A stretch of DNA of 64,000 nt from the NCBI GenBank assembly GCA_964563135.1, contig CAZLWV010000002.1, positions 77,364-141,363 on the forward strand, given 5' to 3'. This stretch comes from JAAYAY01 sp964563135. Lineage in GTDB: Bacteria; Planctomycetota; Planctomycetia; Pirellulales; Thermoguttaceae. The first letter of the stretch is position 1. Every line of letters starts with the position of its first letter. This document shows, one piece after another, positions 19,801-28,586 of the stretch. The position numbers and the translations under genes are program-made. Under the pieces are notes generated by a model. That model was not told where the DNA came from. It did no database searches and saw only the letters and a program-made list of their open reading frames with translations.

Positions 19801-20499
19801 TGCCGATTCCTCGTCGTCGTAGAGGTAGACGCTCGACGCGATGGTACGGTATCCGCTGTTTCTGGCGGCCAGCATCGCCGCATGCAGTTCCTCGATCTCG
19901 CCGACGTCGTGGCCCTGCTTGAGGAACCGATAGTTCGAGGGAACCAGGTACTCGACGGGAAAACGCTCCTGGAGAACACCGCCAGCCTCAGCGCCACCCG
20001 GCCTGGCCTTGTCGGAGGGCGACGGGACCTTGGATGTGTCGCCGGGCCCGGCCGGCGAAGTGTCGCGTTTTGCCCACGCCAGCGCCGCAATGCCCGACTG
20101 TTCCCGCAAGAACGCGTCGGTGAAGGCAAAGAACTCGGAACGTTCCACGTTGCGTTACCGCCGACTCTTCAAGAGCAGTGCGCTATCNNNNNNNNNNAAC
20201 TCGGAACGTTCCACGTGGCGCGAGCCTGCAAAGAACGCCCCCAAAGCCTCCAGGGCGGCGAGATTGGCCGCCAGCTCCCTCTCGATGGCGCTGATCCGAA
20301 GCTGCGCGTCGAAGCGGAACTGGGCGTCGATCCATTGGGTCTCTTGGCGGTGCAATGTGATGTACAGCGTCGCCGAGACCGCGCAGCCCAACAGCGCCAC
20401 GGCAGCCAGAGCCAAGCGTCGTGAACGCCTTGACCACTTCTGCTTTGTTGCGTCGCCAAACTCGTCTTGCACGTGCGTCTCGATATGCGGCCCCCCCAT
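16834..20499 (-). CDS. CHASE-PAS hybrid sensor histidine kinase with two receivers and HPt (split by assembly gap)
   Basis: Read through the gap, this is one protein of about 1,200 residues. In order: a transmembrane segment (LALAAVALLGCAVSATLYI), a CHASE-type external sensor region, a second transmembrane segment (LPLVSVIASLLVTCILLLYL), a coiled coil, a PAS domain (FTFANRSFCQLLGKTFDEIV), the HisKA box FLANMSHEIRTPMN, HATPase boxes (VTDTGIGIA, GTGLGLAI), receiver 1 (VVLIDSTLPDPDGF), receiver 2 (LILMDVQMPEMDGL) and a C-terminal HPt domain (AAHTIKAS). The gap at 20188-20197 and a short spurious contig end introduce an in-frame stop. Both flanks carry the same VERSE codons in the same reading frame, so joining them restores one frame. 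The start at 20499 is provisional. It probably signals to the adjacent receiver-ATPase. Confidence 0.88.
20188..20197. other. Assembly gap (10 N) with duplicated contig end
   Basis: Ten N mark a scaffold join. The 19 bases after the gap (20198-20216) also occur at 20132-20150 before it, so the contigs overlap rather than being separated. The 37 bases 20151-20187 between them appear to be a spurious contig end. Confidence 0.9.
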
Positions 20500-20728
20500 C
20501 CTTCGGGACTCCATACTAGCACGGCAACCATGGGTGTCAAGAATTCTTGTTTCGATCCAAGTCGCTGTCGAGGCAGGATTCCGCAGGTGCAGGAGGCTTG
20601 AGCCGGTCACCCCTGCCCGACATCCTTGCAGGCGGTTGGCCGGGCTCCTATGATTTCGGCGTGGCTCGCCCTGCCGCATCGGTATCCGGGGCCATGGGCC
20701 ATGTGGTCGAAGGAATCGATGCAAGCCG

Positions 20729-21547
20729 ATGAGAATGAACCTGAGTGAGCAGCCGGTTTCGAGGCGAAAGACGGCCGTCGTGACGGGAGCCTCGGCCGGC
20801 CTGGGCACTGCTTTCGCACGCAAGCTTGCAGAACGTGGTTACGATCTGGTGCTCGTTGCCCGTCGCGAGGAACGTCTGGCGAATCTCGGAGCTGAACTGG
20901 TGGGGCGGTTCGGGGGCTCGGTCACGCCGGTCAGCATCGATCTGTCCGACGATCTCGCTGTGGGAAGGCTGGTGGCGATGATCGGCGACCGCGACGACGT
21001 GGAGATCCTCGTCAACAATGCGGGTTTCGGGGTCCAGGGGCCGTTCCACAAGGCCGACATCAGCAAGCACGTGGCGATGGTCCGTGTCCATGTCCTGGCC
21101 ACTGTGCGTCTTACGCACGCGGTATTGCCCCAGATGATCGCTCGAAATCGTGGTTACGTGATCAATGTTTCTTCGCTGGCCAGTTTCCTGACGGCACCGG
21201 GGGCCGTGTCGTACTGCGCCACCAAACGGTACCTGAATTCCTTCTCCCAGTCAGTCCAGGCGGAACTGCAAAACACGGCGATCCGGATTCAGGCCCTTTG
21301 TCCCGGTTTCACGTACACGGAATTCCACGATGTTCCGGATGCCAAGATGGACCGCAGCCTCGTGCCGAAATGGATGTGGATGCCAGCCGACCGGGTCGTG
21401 GAGATCTCGCTGCGGGCCATGCAGCGCCGGAAGGTGATCTGTGTGCCGGGGCTGGTCAATCGGATCCTGGCCGCGGCCATCCGGAGCCACGTGTTTGACC
21501 CCTTGATTCGGGGAGCCTACGGCAGGTATCTCAAAGAGGGGACATGA
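20729..21547 (+). CDS. Short-chain dehydrogenase/reductase
   Basis: The 272-residue protein is a classical SDR: the NAD(P)-binding TGASAGLG near residues 19-26, NNAGFGVQG, a catalytic Ser in VINVSSLASF and the YCATK active-site Tyr/Lys pair, followed by the ALCPGFTYTEF segment. The basic residue pattern after the glycine motif (VARREERL) suggests NADP preference. No signal peptide is seen, so it is cytoplasmic. Two ATG codons six bases apart (20729 and 20735) are both possible, and neither has a strong ribosome site. It diverges from the hybrid kinase. Its stop codon lies inside a 10-bp tandem repeat. SDR subfamily resemblance is to the DltE/YqjQ-like group, and the substrate is unknown. Confidence 0.9.
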   Translation: MRMNLSEQPVSRRKTAVVTGASAGLGTAFARKLAERGYDLVLVARREERLANLGAELVGRFGGSVTPVSIDLSDDLAVGRLVAMIGDRDDVEILVNNAGFGVQGPFHKADISKHVAMVRVHVLATVRLTHAVLPQMIARNRGYVINVSSLASFLTAPGAVSYCATKRYLNSFSQSVQAELQNTAIRIQALCPGFTYTEFHDVPDAKMDRSLVPKWMWMPADRVVEISLRAMQRRKVICVPGLVNRILAAAIRSHVFDPLIRGAYGRYLKEGT

Positions 21548-21569
21548 GGGGACATGAGGGGACATGAGG
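21536..21569 (+). repeat. 10-bp tandem repeat, about 3.4 copies
   Basis: The unit GACATGAGGG repeats in tandem across the end of the SDR gene; its TGA stop is within the first unit. Two to three further in-frame or near-frame TGA codons follow. Copy number may vary between strains. Confidence 0.8.
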
Positions 21570-21684
21570 AAAAGAGGGCAGCCGAGCGGGGAGCCGTTGA
21601 GCATGGGGGCAGGGTGCATCGCCGCTTCGGCCCGTAATTGACCGGCAGGCGGGAATATGCTAAGAATACAGGCTTGTGATACAT

Positions 21685-21711
21685 GATATTCCCCTCAGCA
21701 GAGGGGATATT
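21685..21711 (+). promoter_or_regulatory. Hairpin in the leader of the small basic protein gene
   Basis: GATATTCCCCTC and GAGGGGATATT pair with one bulged T and an AGCA loop. It lies about 115 bases before the GTG start at 21827. It lacks a T-tract. It may be a leader structure or an operator; function is not known. Confidence 0.4.
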
Positions 21712-21826
21712 CTGGCGAGTTCGGTTCTCTCCATGTCGTGTCAGAGCAGGTTCAATCCACAACGTGGGGACGGCCGAATCTACTGAAGTGAGAACAACCC
21801 GGATTCTGCTTGAGAAGGAGTGTTAC

Positions 21827-22015
21827 GTGCCTGGTAGTGAACGACGGAGAGAGTTGCGGCGACGACGGCATCGCCTGAAGAAGATGGTTCAGTTCAACCG
21901 TAAATTGCAGAAGGCCAACGTTTCGGAACGTACCGAAATCGCCGAGAAGATCCGCAATTTGACGCCCGGCGCCGAATTCATTATCGCGAACCTCGGACTC
22001 GGCGAGGCGCAGTAG
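21827..22015 (+). CDS. Small basic protein, planctomycete type (DUF6800-like)
   Basis: The 62-residue protein is strongly basic at its start (SERRRELRRRRHRLKKMVQF) and ends with KIRNLTPGAEFIIANLGL. I recall similar short proteins annotated as DUF6800 in planctomycetes, but I cannot verify the family name here. The GTG start is favoured because GAAGGAG sits six bases before it, a near-perfect ribosome site, while the longer frame upstream from ATG 21683 reads like non-coding sequence. A basic helical start could bind nucleic acid; that is inference only. A strong hairpin at 22093-22120 separates it from the convergent clpB. Confidence 0.7.
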   Translation: MPGSERRRELRRRRHRLKKMVQFNRKLQKANVSERTEIAEKIRNLTPGAEFIIANLGLGEAQ

Positions 22016-22092
22016 CCGCGAGCGGGGCTCGGCTCTTTTTTTCGCTGGGCCGTTGAAATGCCGTGCGGCGTCCGGAACCTGCAGAAAGCGGC

Positions 22093-22120
22093 CCGGTAGC
22101 GGTGGGACGACCGCTACCGG
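22093..22120. terminator. Bidirectional terminator-like hairpin between convergent genes
   Basis: CCGGTAGCGG and CCGCTACCGG form a perfect 10-bp stem with an 8-nt loop (22103-22110). It lies between the 3' ends of the small basic protein gene and clpB. There is no T-tract directly after either arm. Confidence 0.6.
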
Positions 22121-22132
22121 AGGCCGCAAACG

Positions 22133-24790
22133 TCATTTCTTGGGTGTTGGGGTTCCGCGTTTTTCGAAGCAGTCGAAGCTGAATGTGTTGCCGTCCGAAT
22201 CGACGCGGACATGGTGGCCTTCAGAGAGTTCTTTCTTGAGAAGCTCCACGGCCAACGGGTTCTGCACGCTCTGCTGGATCACCCGTTTCAGTGGCCGAGC
22301 GCCGAAAGTGGGATCGTAGCCCTTCTCCGCGATTGCATCCAGCGCGGCATCGGTCATCTCCAGGCTGACTCCATGCTGCTGGAGTTGGGCTTCGAGGTGC
22401 CCGACTTGCAGCGTCACGATCCTGCGGATTTCCTCTCGCTTGAGGGGATGGAAGAGGATCGTTTCGTCGATCCGATTGAGGAATTCCGGCAGGAATCGAG
22501 TGCCGAGGATGTCGTTGATTGCCTCGCGCATTTCCTGCAAGGAACCGCCCTCACGCGTGATCTCCTGGATTATCTGGCTTCCAATGTTGGAGGTCATGAC
22601 CAGGATCGTGTTGGTGAAATCGACGGTGTGCCCCTGGTTGTCCGTCAGGCGTCCATCATCGAGCACCTGGAGCAGAATATTGAAGACGTCGCGGTGGGCC
22701 TTCTCGATCTCGTCCAGGAGGATCACGCAATAGGGACGCCGCCGGACCGCTTCGGTAAGCCTTCCCCCCTCTTCATACCCGATATATCCCGGAGGCGCTC
22801 CGATCAGGCGGCTGACGGTATGGCGTTCCATGAATTCGCTCATATCGAGGCGGACCATGGCGTCCTCATTGTCGAACATGACCTCGGCCAGGGCCTTGCA
22901 CAGTTCCGTCTTGCCGACGCCGGTGGGGCCGAGAAACAGAAAGGATCCAATCGGGCGCTTCGGGTCCTGCAATCCTGCGCGGCTTCGCCGCACGGCATTG
23001 GCCACGGCCTGCACCGCCTCATCCTGCCCCACGACCCGCTGATGGAGCCGTTCCTCCATGACCAGGAGCTTGGCACGTTCCGTTTCCATCATGCGGCTGA
23101 CGGGAATGCGGGTCCAGGCGCTGACCACTTCGGCGATCTCCTCGGGGCCGACGACTTGTCGGAGGAGACGCCGTGTGTCGCCAGTCTGCTGTCCAGATTC
23201 CAGTCGGTCCAGTTGGGCGGCAAGGACTTCGCGCTGCTTGGCGAGTTTCCCCAAACGCTGATAATCTTCCTCCGGGGGCCGCTCGCCGCGGGAAGTTTTT
23301 TCCATGATTCCGGCTTCGAGGAGCCGGTATTCGGGGTCAACCGCTGCCAACTGCTTCCGCACCTGGTGGACGTCGCCCAAACCGCTCTTCTCTTTTTCCC
23401 ACTCGGCCCGCAGTCCGTCGAGCTTGTTGCGCAGATCCTGCATCTCCTTCTCGACCTCGGCCAGCCGCTCCCTGGCATGGGGCTCGGTTTCCTCGGCGAG
23501 CTGACGTTGGGCGAGCTCAAGCTGAACAAGCCGCCTCTGCACCTCGTCGATCTCGGCGGGCACGCTTTCCAGCTCCATGGCCAGTCGGCTCGTGGCCTCA
23601 TCCATGAGGTCGATCGCCTTGTCGGGAAGGAACCGGTCGGTGATGTAGCGTTCCGATAGATGGGCCGCCGCCACGAGGGCGGAGTCCTTGATCTTGACGC
23701 CCTTGTGATGGGCTTCGTAGCGCGGTTTGAGTCCCCGGAGGATGGCAATGGTGTCCTCCACCGAAGGCTCGCTCACCAGCACCGGCTGGAAACGCCGTTC
23801 GAGGGCCGCGTCCTTCTCAATATGCTTGCGATACTCGTCGAGCGTTGTGGCACCCACGCAGCGAAGGACCCCGCGAGCCAAGGCGGGCTTCAACAGGTTG
23901 GACGCGTCGCTCCCGCCTTCTGCACTTCCCGCCCCGACCACCGTGTGGAGTTCGTCGATGAACATGATGACGTTGCCTTCGGCATCCTGGACTTCGCGGA
24001 GGACCGCCTTGAGCCGCTCCTCGAACTCGCCACGGTACTTGGTTCCGGCGATCAGGGCCCCGAGGTCCAAGGCAATCACTCGCTTGTTCTTCAGGCTCTG
24101 GGGCACGTCGCCCTCGACGATGCGGAGCGCCAGCCCTTCCGCAATGGCTGTCTTGCCCACGCCTGGCTCGCCGATGAGCACGGGGTTGTTTTTCGTGCGC
24201 CGGGCGAGAACCTGGATCACGCGGCGGATTTCCTGGTCGCGGCCGATTACCGGATCGAGTTTGCCCCGCCGCGCCTGCTCCACAAGGTCGATTCCGTATT
24301 TCTCCAGGGCTTGAAACTTGGCCTCCGGGTTCTGGTCCGTCACTCGGGCGCTCCCACGGATTCGCTTGAGGGCTCTGAGGATGTCGCTCTCTTCGATGGC
24401 GTTCAGGTCGAGGATCCGTTTGGCCTTGGAATCGACTTTGGCCAGGGCGAGGAAGAGGTGTTCCGCGGAGACATAATCATCCTTCATCCGGTCGGCTTCG
24501 AGCTGGGCTCCCTCAAAGACCCGCCCAAGCGAAGAACCGGGGTGGGGTGGTCCACCTCCCGAAGACTTGGGAAAACGTCCCAATTCTGCCTCGACCATGC
24601 TTTCCAGTTGCGGAAGCTGGACGCCAATCTGGTCGAGGATGGGCATCACGACACCGTCGCCTTCTTGCAGCAATGCCGCCAGCAGGTGAAGCGGATCGAT
24701 TTCAGGGTTTCCGCGGTTCGCAGCGAGTCCTTGAGCGGAGGACACGGCCTCCTGGGCCTTGATCGTGAGTTTGTCAAATCGGAATGTCAT
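22133..24790 (-). CDS. clpB: ATP-dependent disaggregase ClpB
   Basis: The 885-residue protein is a full-length ClpB. It has the Clp N-domain (residues 1 to about 145), AAA+ domain 1 with Walker A GEPGVGKTAIAEG and the FIDELHTVVGAG Walker B region, the long ClpB-specific coiled-coil middle domain (about 410-530), AAA+ domain 2 with GPTGVGKTELCKAL and VILLDEIEKAHRDVFNILL, and the C-terminal D2-small domain (FLNRIDETILFHPL). It rescues aggregated proteins together with DnaK. ATG 24790 is preferred because GAGGTG precedes it and the canonical start MTFRFDKLTIKAQEA begins there. dnaK lies 178 bases upstream on the same strand, so the two are probably co-regulated. I found no CIRCE element. Confidence 0.97.
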   Translation of the reverse strand: MTFRFDKLTIKAQEAVSSAQGLAANRGNPEIDPLHLLAALLQEGDGVVMPILDQIGVQLPQLESMVEAELGRFPKSSGGGPPHPGSSLGRVFEGAQLEADRMKDDYVSAEHLFLALAKVDSKAKRILDLNAIEESDILRALKRIRGSARVTDQNPEAKFQALEKYGIDLVEQARRGKLDPVIGRDQEIRRVIQVLARRTKNNPVLIGEPGVGKTAIAEGLALRIVEGDVPQSLKNKRVIALDLGALIAGTKYRGEFEERLKAVLREVQDAEGNVIMFIDELHTVVGAGSAEGGSDASNLLKPALARGVLRCVGATTLDEYRKHIEKDAALERRFQPVLVSEPSVEDTIAILRGLKPRYEAHHKGVKIKDSALVAAAHLSERYITDRFLPDKAIDLMDEATSRLAMELESVPAEIDEVQRRLVQLELAQRQLAEETEPHARERLAEVEKEMQDLRNKLDGLRAEWEKEKSGLGDVHQVRKQLAAVDPEYRLLEAGIMEKTSRGERPPEEDYQRLGKLAKQREVLAAQLDRLESGQQTGDTRRLLRQVVGPEEIAEVVSAWTRIPVSRMMETERAKLLVMEERLHQRVVGQDEAVQAVANAVRRSRAGLQDPKRPIGSFLFLGPTGVGKTELCKALAEVMFDNEDAMVRLDMSEFMERHTVSRLIGAPPGYIGYEEGGRLTEAVRRRPYCVILLDEIEKAHRDVFNILLQVLDDGRLTDNQGHTVDFTNTILVMTSNIGSQIIQEITREGGSLQEMREAINDILGTRFLPEFLNRIDETILFHPLKREEIRRIVTLQVGHLEAQLQQHGVSLEMTDAALDAIAEKGYDPTFGARPLKRVIQQSVQNPLAVELLKKELSEGHHVRVDSDGNTFSFDCFEKRGTPTPKK

Positions 24791-24820
24791 AGCGTTCACC
24801 TCGTTTCCCTGTCCGAAAAG

Positions 24821-24883
24821 AGGGGCCAAAACTCATCCGACACGAAGCCGAGAACCGGCTGTGGCGGAGGAATCTTGGCCCCT
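24821..24883 (-). terminator. Inverted repeat between dnaK and clpB
   Basis: AGGGGCCAA (24821-24829) and TTGGCCCCT (24875-24883) are perfect 9-bp complements with a 45-base interior. It could be a weak terminator or processing site that separates dnaK from clpB expression. There is no T-tract. Confidence 0.35.
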
Positions 24884-24968
24884 CGTGCAGGGGCGTGCAT
24901 ACCCGACCAGGCCGTCGATGGGGACGAAGGCGGCATGGGCGGAGCAGCACAAAAGGGGATGTAGCCGA

Positions 24969-26894
24969 TCAGTCGTTCTTGACCTCGAATTCTGCGTCGA
25001 TCGCATCGTCATCACCGCCGGAGGGGCCCCGCTCCGAGGGCCCGCCGGGAGCTGCTCCCGAAGCGGCACCCGCGGTAGCCTGGGCTCCCGCCTGTTCGTA
25101 GAGGACTTTGCTGAAGGCGTGCGAGGCCTGTTCGAGTTCGGCCAGTGCCGACTTGATCGTGTCGGGGTTGTCGGCCTTCATTGCGTCGCGTGTCTTTTCC
25201 ACGGCCTTCTTCAGGGCGACCTTGTCGCTGTCGCGCATTTTCGCGTCGTGCTCCTTCATGAGCTTTTCGAGCTCGAAGCACATCGAGTCGGCCCGGTTAC
25301 GCAGTTCGGCCAATTCTCGTTTCTTCTTGTCCTCGGCCGCGTGGGCTTCAGCGTCCTTTGTCATCTTCTCGATGTCGGCGTCCGACAGTCCGGAAGACTG
25401 TTCGATGCGGACTTTCTGCTCCTTTTGTGTTCCCAGATCCTTGGCCGAAACGTTCAGGATGCCGTTGGCGTCGAGGTCGAAAGTCACCTCGATTTGCGGA
25501 ATCCCGCGGGGTGCTGGTGGGATGCCTTCCAGGTTGAACTGAGCGAGCAGGCGGTTGTCGTTGGCCATTTCCCGTTCACCCTGGAAGACCCGCACGGTCA
25601 CGGCCGTCTGGTTATCGTCGGCAGTGCTGAAGATCTGCTTCTTCTCTGTGGGGATCGTTGTGTTGCGTTCGACGAGTTTGGTCATGACGCCGCCGAGGGT
25701 TTCGATGCCCAGGGAGAGCGGAGTCACGTCCAGCAGGAGGATATCCTGCACTTCGCCCGCGAGTACGCCTCCCTGAATCGCGGCTCCCACGGCCACCACT
25801 TCGTCAGGGTTCACGCCCTTGTGCGGTTCCTTGCCGAACATCGTGCGGACGAGGTCCTGGACCTTGGGAATCCTGGTGGAGCCTCCCACGAGCACGACCT
25901 CGTCGATTTCGCTGGGCGACATGCGAGCATCCGCCAGAGCCTTCTGCACGGGCTGCCGGCAGCGTTCCACCAGAGGGTCGATCAGTTGCTCGAACTTCGA
26001 TCGCGAGATATTCATCTGAAGGTGCTTCGGACCGGTCGAGTCGACCGTAATGAACGGCAGGTTGATATCCGTGGACTGAGCCGAACTCAACTCCTTTTTC
26101 GCTTTCTCGCATGCTTCCTGGAGTCGCTGCAGGGCCATCATGTCCTTGCGCAGATCGATCCCCTGTTCCTTCTTGAACTCGTCGGCCACATAGTTGATGA
26201 GGAGCTGGTCGATGTCGTCGCCGCCGAGGTGCGTATCCCCGTTGGTGCTGATGACGCGGAAGACGCCGTCGGCCACCTCAAGGATCGAGATGTCGAACGT
26301 GCCGCCTCCGAAATCGAACACGGCAATCTTCTCGGCCTTCTTCTTGTCCAGTCCGTAAGCCAGGGAAGCGGCGGTCGGTTCATTGATGATTCGAGCCACC
26401 TCGAGGCCGGCGATCTGTCCGGCGTCTTTGGTTGCCTGGCGCTGTGCGTCGTTGAAATAGGCCGGCACCGTGATCACGGCCTTGTTCACCTTGTGTCCCA
26501 GATACGCCTCGGCGGATTCCTTCAGCTTTCGCAGCGTCTTGGCGGAGATCTCCGGCGGGGTGTACTCCTTGTCGTCGACTTTGACCTTGACGTAGTCTTC
26601 GGATCCGCCGACGACGGCATAGGGAACCATCTTCTCTTCCGCGGCGACCTCACTGTGCCGACGGCCCATGAATCGTTTCACCGAGTAGACCGTCCTCCGC
26701 GGGTTTGTCACGGCCTGACGCCGGGCCGGCTCCCCCACGAGAGTGTCACCTTTATCGGTAAACGCAACAACGCTGGGGGTCGTTCGATTCCCCTCAGGGT
26801 TCGGGATGACCTTGGCTTCTTTGCCTTCCATCACCGCCACAACGGAATTGGTTGTTCCGAGGTCAATTCCGATGATCTTCTCGCCATGTGCCAT
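24969..26894 (-). CDS. dnaK: Molecular chaperone DnaK (Hsp70)
   Basis: The 641-residue protein is a complete DnaK: IIGIDLGTTNSVVAVMEG at the start, AVITVPAYFNDAQRQATKDA, VFDFGGGTFDISILEV, VVLVGGSTRIPKVQ, the substrate-binding domain with DVTPLSLGIETLGGVMTKLV, the alpha-helical lid and a Gly/Ala/Pro-rich tail ending in DAEFEVKND. It folds nascent and stressed proteins using ATP with DnaJ and GrpE, which are not in this window. AAAGGAG lies seven bases before ATG 26894. It is the upstream member of a dnaK-clpB pair on the minus strand. Heat-shock control is expected from the family, but I see neither CIRCE nor a convincing heat-shock sigma promoter. Confidence 0.97.
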   Translation of the reverse strand: MAHGEKIIGIDLGTTNSVVAVMEGKEAKVIPNPEGNRTTPSVVAFTDKGDTLVGEPARRQAVTNPRRTVYSVKRFMGRRHSEVAAEEKMVPYAVVGGSEDYVKVKVDDKEYTPPEISAKTLRKLKESAEAYLGHKVNKAVITVPAYFNDAQRQATKDAGQIAGLEVARIINEPTAASLAYGLDKKKAEKIAVFDFGGGTFDISILEVADGVFRVISTNGDTHLGGDDIDQLLINYVADEFKKEQGIDLRKDMMALQRLQEACEKAKKELSSAQSTDINLPFITVDSTGPKHLQMNISRSKFEQLIDPLVERCRQPVQKALADARMSPSEIDEVVLVGGSTRIPKVQDLVRTMFGKEPHKGVNPDEVVAVGAAIQGGVLAGEVQDILLLDVTPLSLGIETLGGVMTKLVERNTTIPTEKKQIFSTADDNQTAVTVRVFQGEREMANDNRLLAQFNLEGIPPAPRGIPQIEVTFDLDANGILNVSAKDLGTQKEQKVRIEQSSGLSDADIEKMTKDAEAHAAEDKKKRELAELRNRADSMCFELEKLMKEHDAKMRDSDKVALKKAVEKTRDAMKADNPDTIKSALAELEQASHAFSKVLYEQAGAQATAGAASGAAPGGPSERGPSGGDDDAIDAEFEVKND

Positions 26895-27432
26895 TGGTCT
26901 GCTCCTTTCGGTCTATGTAAGTGGGTACCGCGAAGGCCGCTACCAAAACCGCCGTTTGCCGACATCGATTCCTTTGGCGAGCCGCCTCCGGGCTCCAGAG
27001 CCTCGCGGGAGACGCAATCCAGAACAGGCCAGCGTCTCTGCACGTTTTGTTTTGGTATGGTGGGCGATTGCGTTCCGCCTGTCACCGCAGTCCGCAATCC
27101 GTGAAGCCAATGATTACGCAAAGTCCGTGCCGACACCTAGGATCAATAGGTCCGGCACCGCAAGTGCTTATATAGTAATGAGTTGCGATGCCGCATTTCT
27201 GCGGCGGTTAAACGCCTGTTCACAATTGCCGATGTTGATCTGCCATTTTGACACGGCCATCCCCCCGCAAACAGGGTCTCTGCCAGTTTGGCACCCGTAC
27301 GTATCTTGGTGGGTTCCGGACCGTCTCGCGGGTTGACAGATTCGCGGACTGGGGGGTACAAGGGTTGCGTCTATCATCACCCCGACCAAATCGGGCAAGA
27401 GATCGTCTCCCTTTCACCGCGGGAATTGCCGA
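26895..27432. other. Divergent dnaK/pheA intergenic region with two hairpins
   Basis: This 538-base stretch must hold the promoters of dnaK and pheA. Visible structures are GCCGCA/TGCGGC with a TTTC loop at about 27190-27205, and an imperfect hairpin at 27129-27156 built on ACCTA/TAGGT. TTGACA occurs at 27333 on the plus strand but without a good -10 at 17 bases. No gene is supported. Confidence 0.5.
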
Positions 27433-28586
27433 ATGGCCAAGGCAAAGAAACGGGTTGGGCCTGCCAGTGAGCCGGACCCACGCGCCAAACCGACCAAGAA
27501 GACAGCCTCGAGTTCCCCGACCATTGAGGAACTGATCAGCCAGCTTTCCGAACAAGACCGGGAGTTGGTGCAGCTTCTCAATGAACGGGCGCGAACCCTG
27601 GTGAAGATTGCCAAAGGCCGGAAACGGCAGGACAAGCGCCGCTGGTTTTCGCGGAAGAAGCCGAGCGCATCAACAAAGCGGCTGCCAGTGGGCACGGGCC
27701 GCTCGCTCGCGACGCGGTTCAAGCCGCCTTGCGGGAGGTCGTCAGCGGCTGCCGATCCCTGGTCCGAGAGCTGCGGGTGGCGTTTCTCGGCCCCCTGTAC
27801 ACCTACAGTCATCTGGCGGCAATATCGCATTTCGGGCAGTCGGTCGATTTTGCCCCCGTCGGCAGCATCGCGGCCGTGTTCGAGGAAGTGAACCGTGGTC
27901 AGGCGGATTTCGGCCTGGTGCCGATCGAGAATTTGACGGATGGGCGGATTGCCGACACTCTCGATATGTTCATCCGTCTGCCGGTGCGGATCTGCGGCGA
28001 GGTGGAACTGGAGATCCAGCATTTTTTGCTGGGCAAGTGCTCGCGCAACGAAATCCACGAGGTCTACAGCAAGCAGCAGCCACTGAGCCAGTGCCGGAAC
28101 TGGATCGCCCGTCACGTGCCCTCGGCGCGTACTATCGAGGTTACCAGCACAGCCACGGCGGCCCAGCTCGCCCTGGAAAAACCGGGTGCGGCAGCCATCG
28201 CCAGCCTGCAGGCCGGCATGCACTATGGTCTGAACGTGATCGCTGAGCGCATCGAGGACAACCCCAACAACACCACGCGATTTGCCGTGATCGGGGACCA
28301 CACCGCGGAACCGACCGGCAACGACCGTACGGCCTTGCTGATGCAGACGGAACACCGTTTTGGGGCCTTGGCGGACGTGCTCGGCATCTTCAAGCGGAAC
28401 AAACTGAACCTGACATGGATCGAGTCGTTCCCGGTCCCGGACTCGCCCCGGACGTACCTCTTCTTTGTTGAGGTCGAGGGGCACCAGACGGAGGGACCGG
28501 TCGTCCATTGCCTCAAGGCCCTGGAATCCAGGACTCTGCGTCTGGAGATTCTCGGTTCCTTTCCCGCGGCCAGGCGGGCCGGGTGA
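27433..28586 (+). CDS. pheA: Bifunctional chorismate mutase/prephenate dehydratase, frameshifted near 27620
   Basis: The start frame (ATG 27433) gives a short N-terminal extension and the beginning of a chorismate mutase helix, IEELISQLSEQDRELVQLLN then RARTLVKIAK. Sense then moves to the frame read from about 27618 (GQAPLVFAEEAERINKAA), which runs into the prephenate dehydratase domain VAFLGPLYTYSHLAA, FGLVPIENLTDGRIADTLDM and NTTRFAVIG, and a C-terminal ACT domain (HRFGALADVLGIF). The second frame alone opens at 27729. The enzyme converts chorismate to phenylpyruvate for phenylalanine. The shift of -1 or +2 could be a draft assembly error, a real mutation, or less likely a programmed event; I see no slippery heptamer in register. 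The ACT motif reads IESFP instead of the usual IESRP. Confidence 0.85.

Noticed and set aside
24759..27104. Plus-strand open frame of 781 codons
   Set aside because: It is antisense to dnaK and lacks any recognisable domain.
26895..27240. CIRCE (HrcA) operator or heat-shock sigma promoter before dnaK
   Set aside because: A GCACTTGCGGTGC segment resembles part of CIRCE, but the TTAGCACTC-N9-GAGTGCTAA pattern is not present and no convincing sigma-32-type boxes are seen.
27600..27640. Programmed -1 frameshift in pheA
   Set aside because: No X-XXY-YYZ slippery heptamer lies in the correct register, and PheA is not known to use frameshifting.
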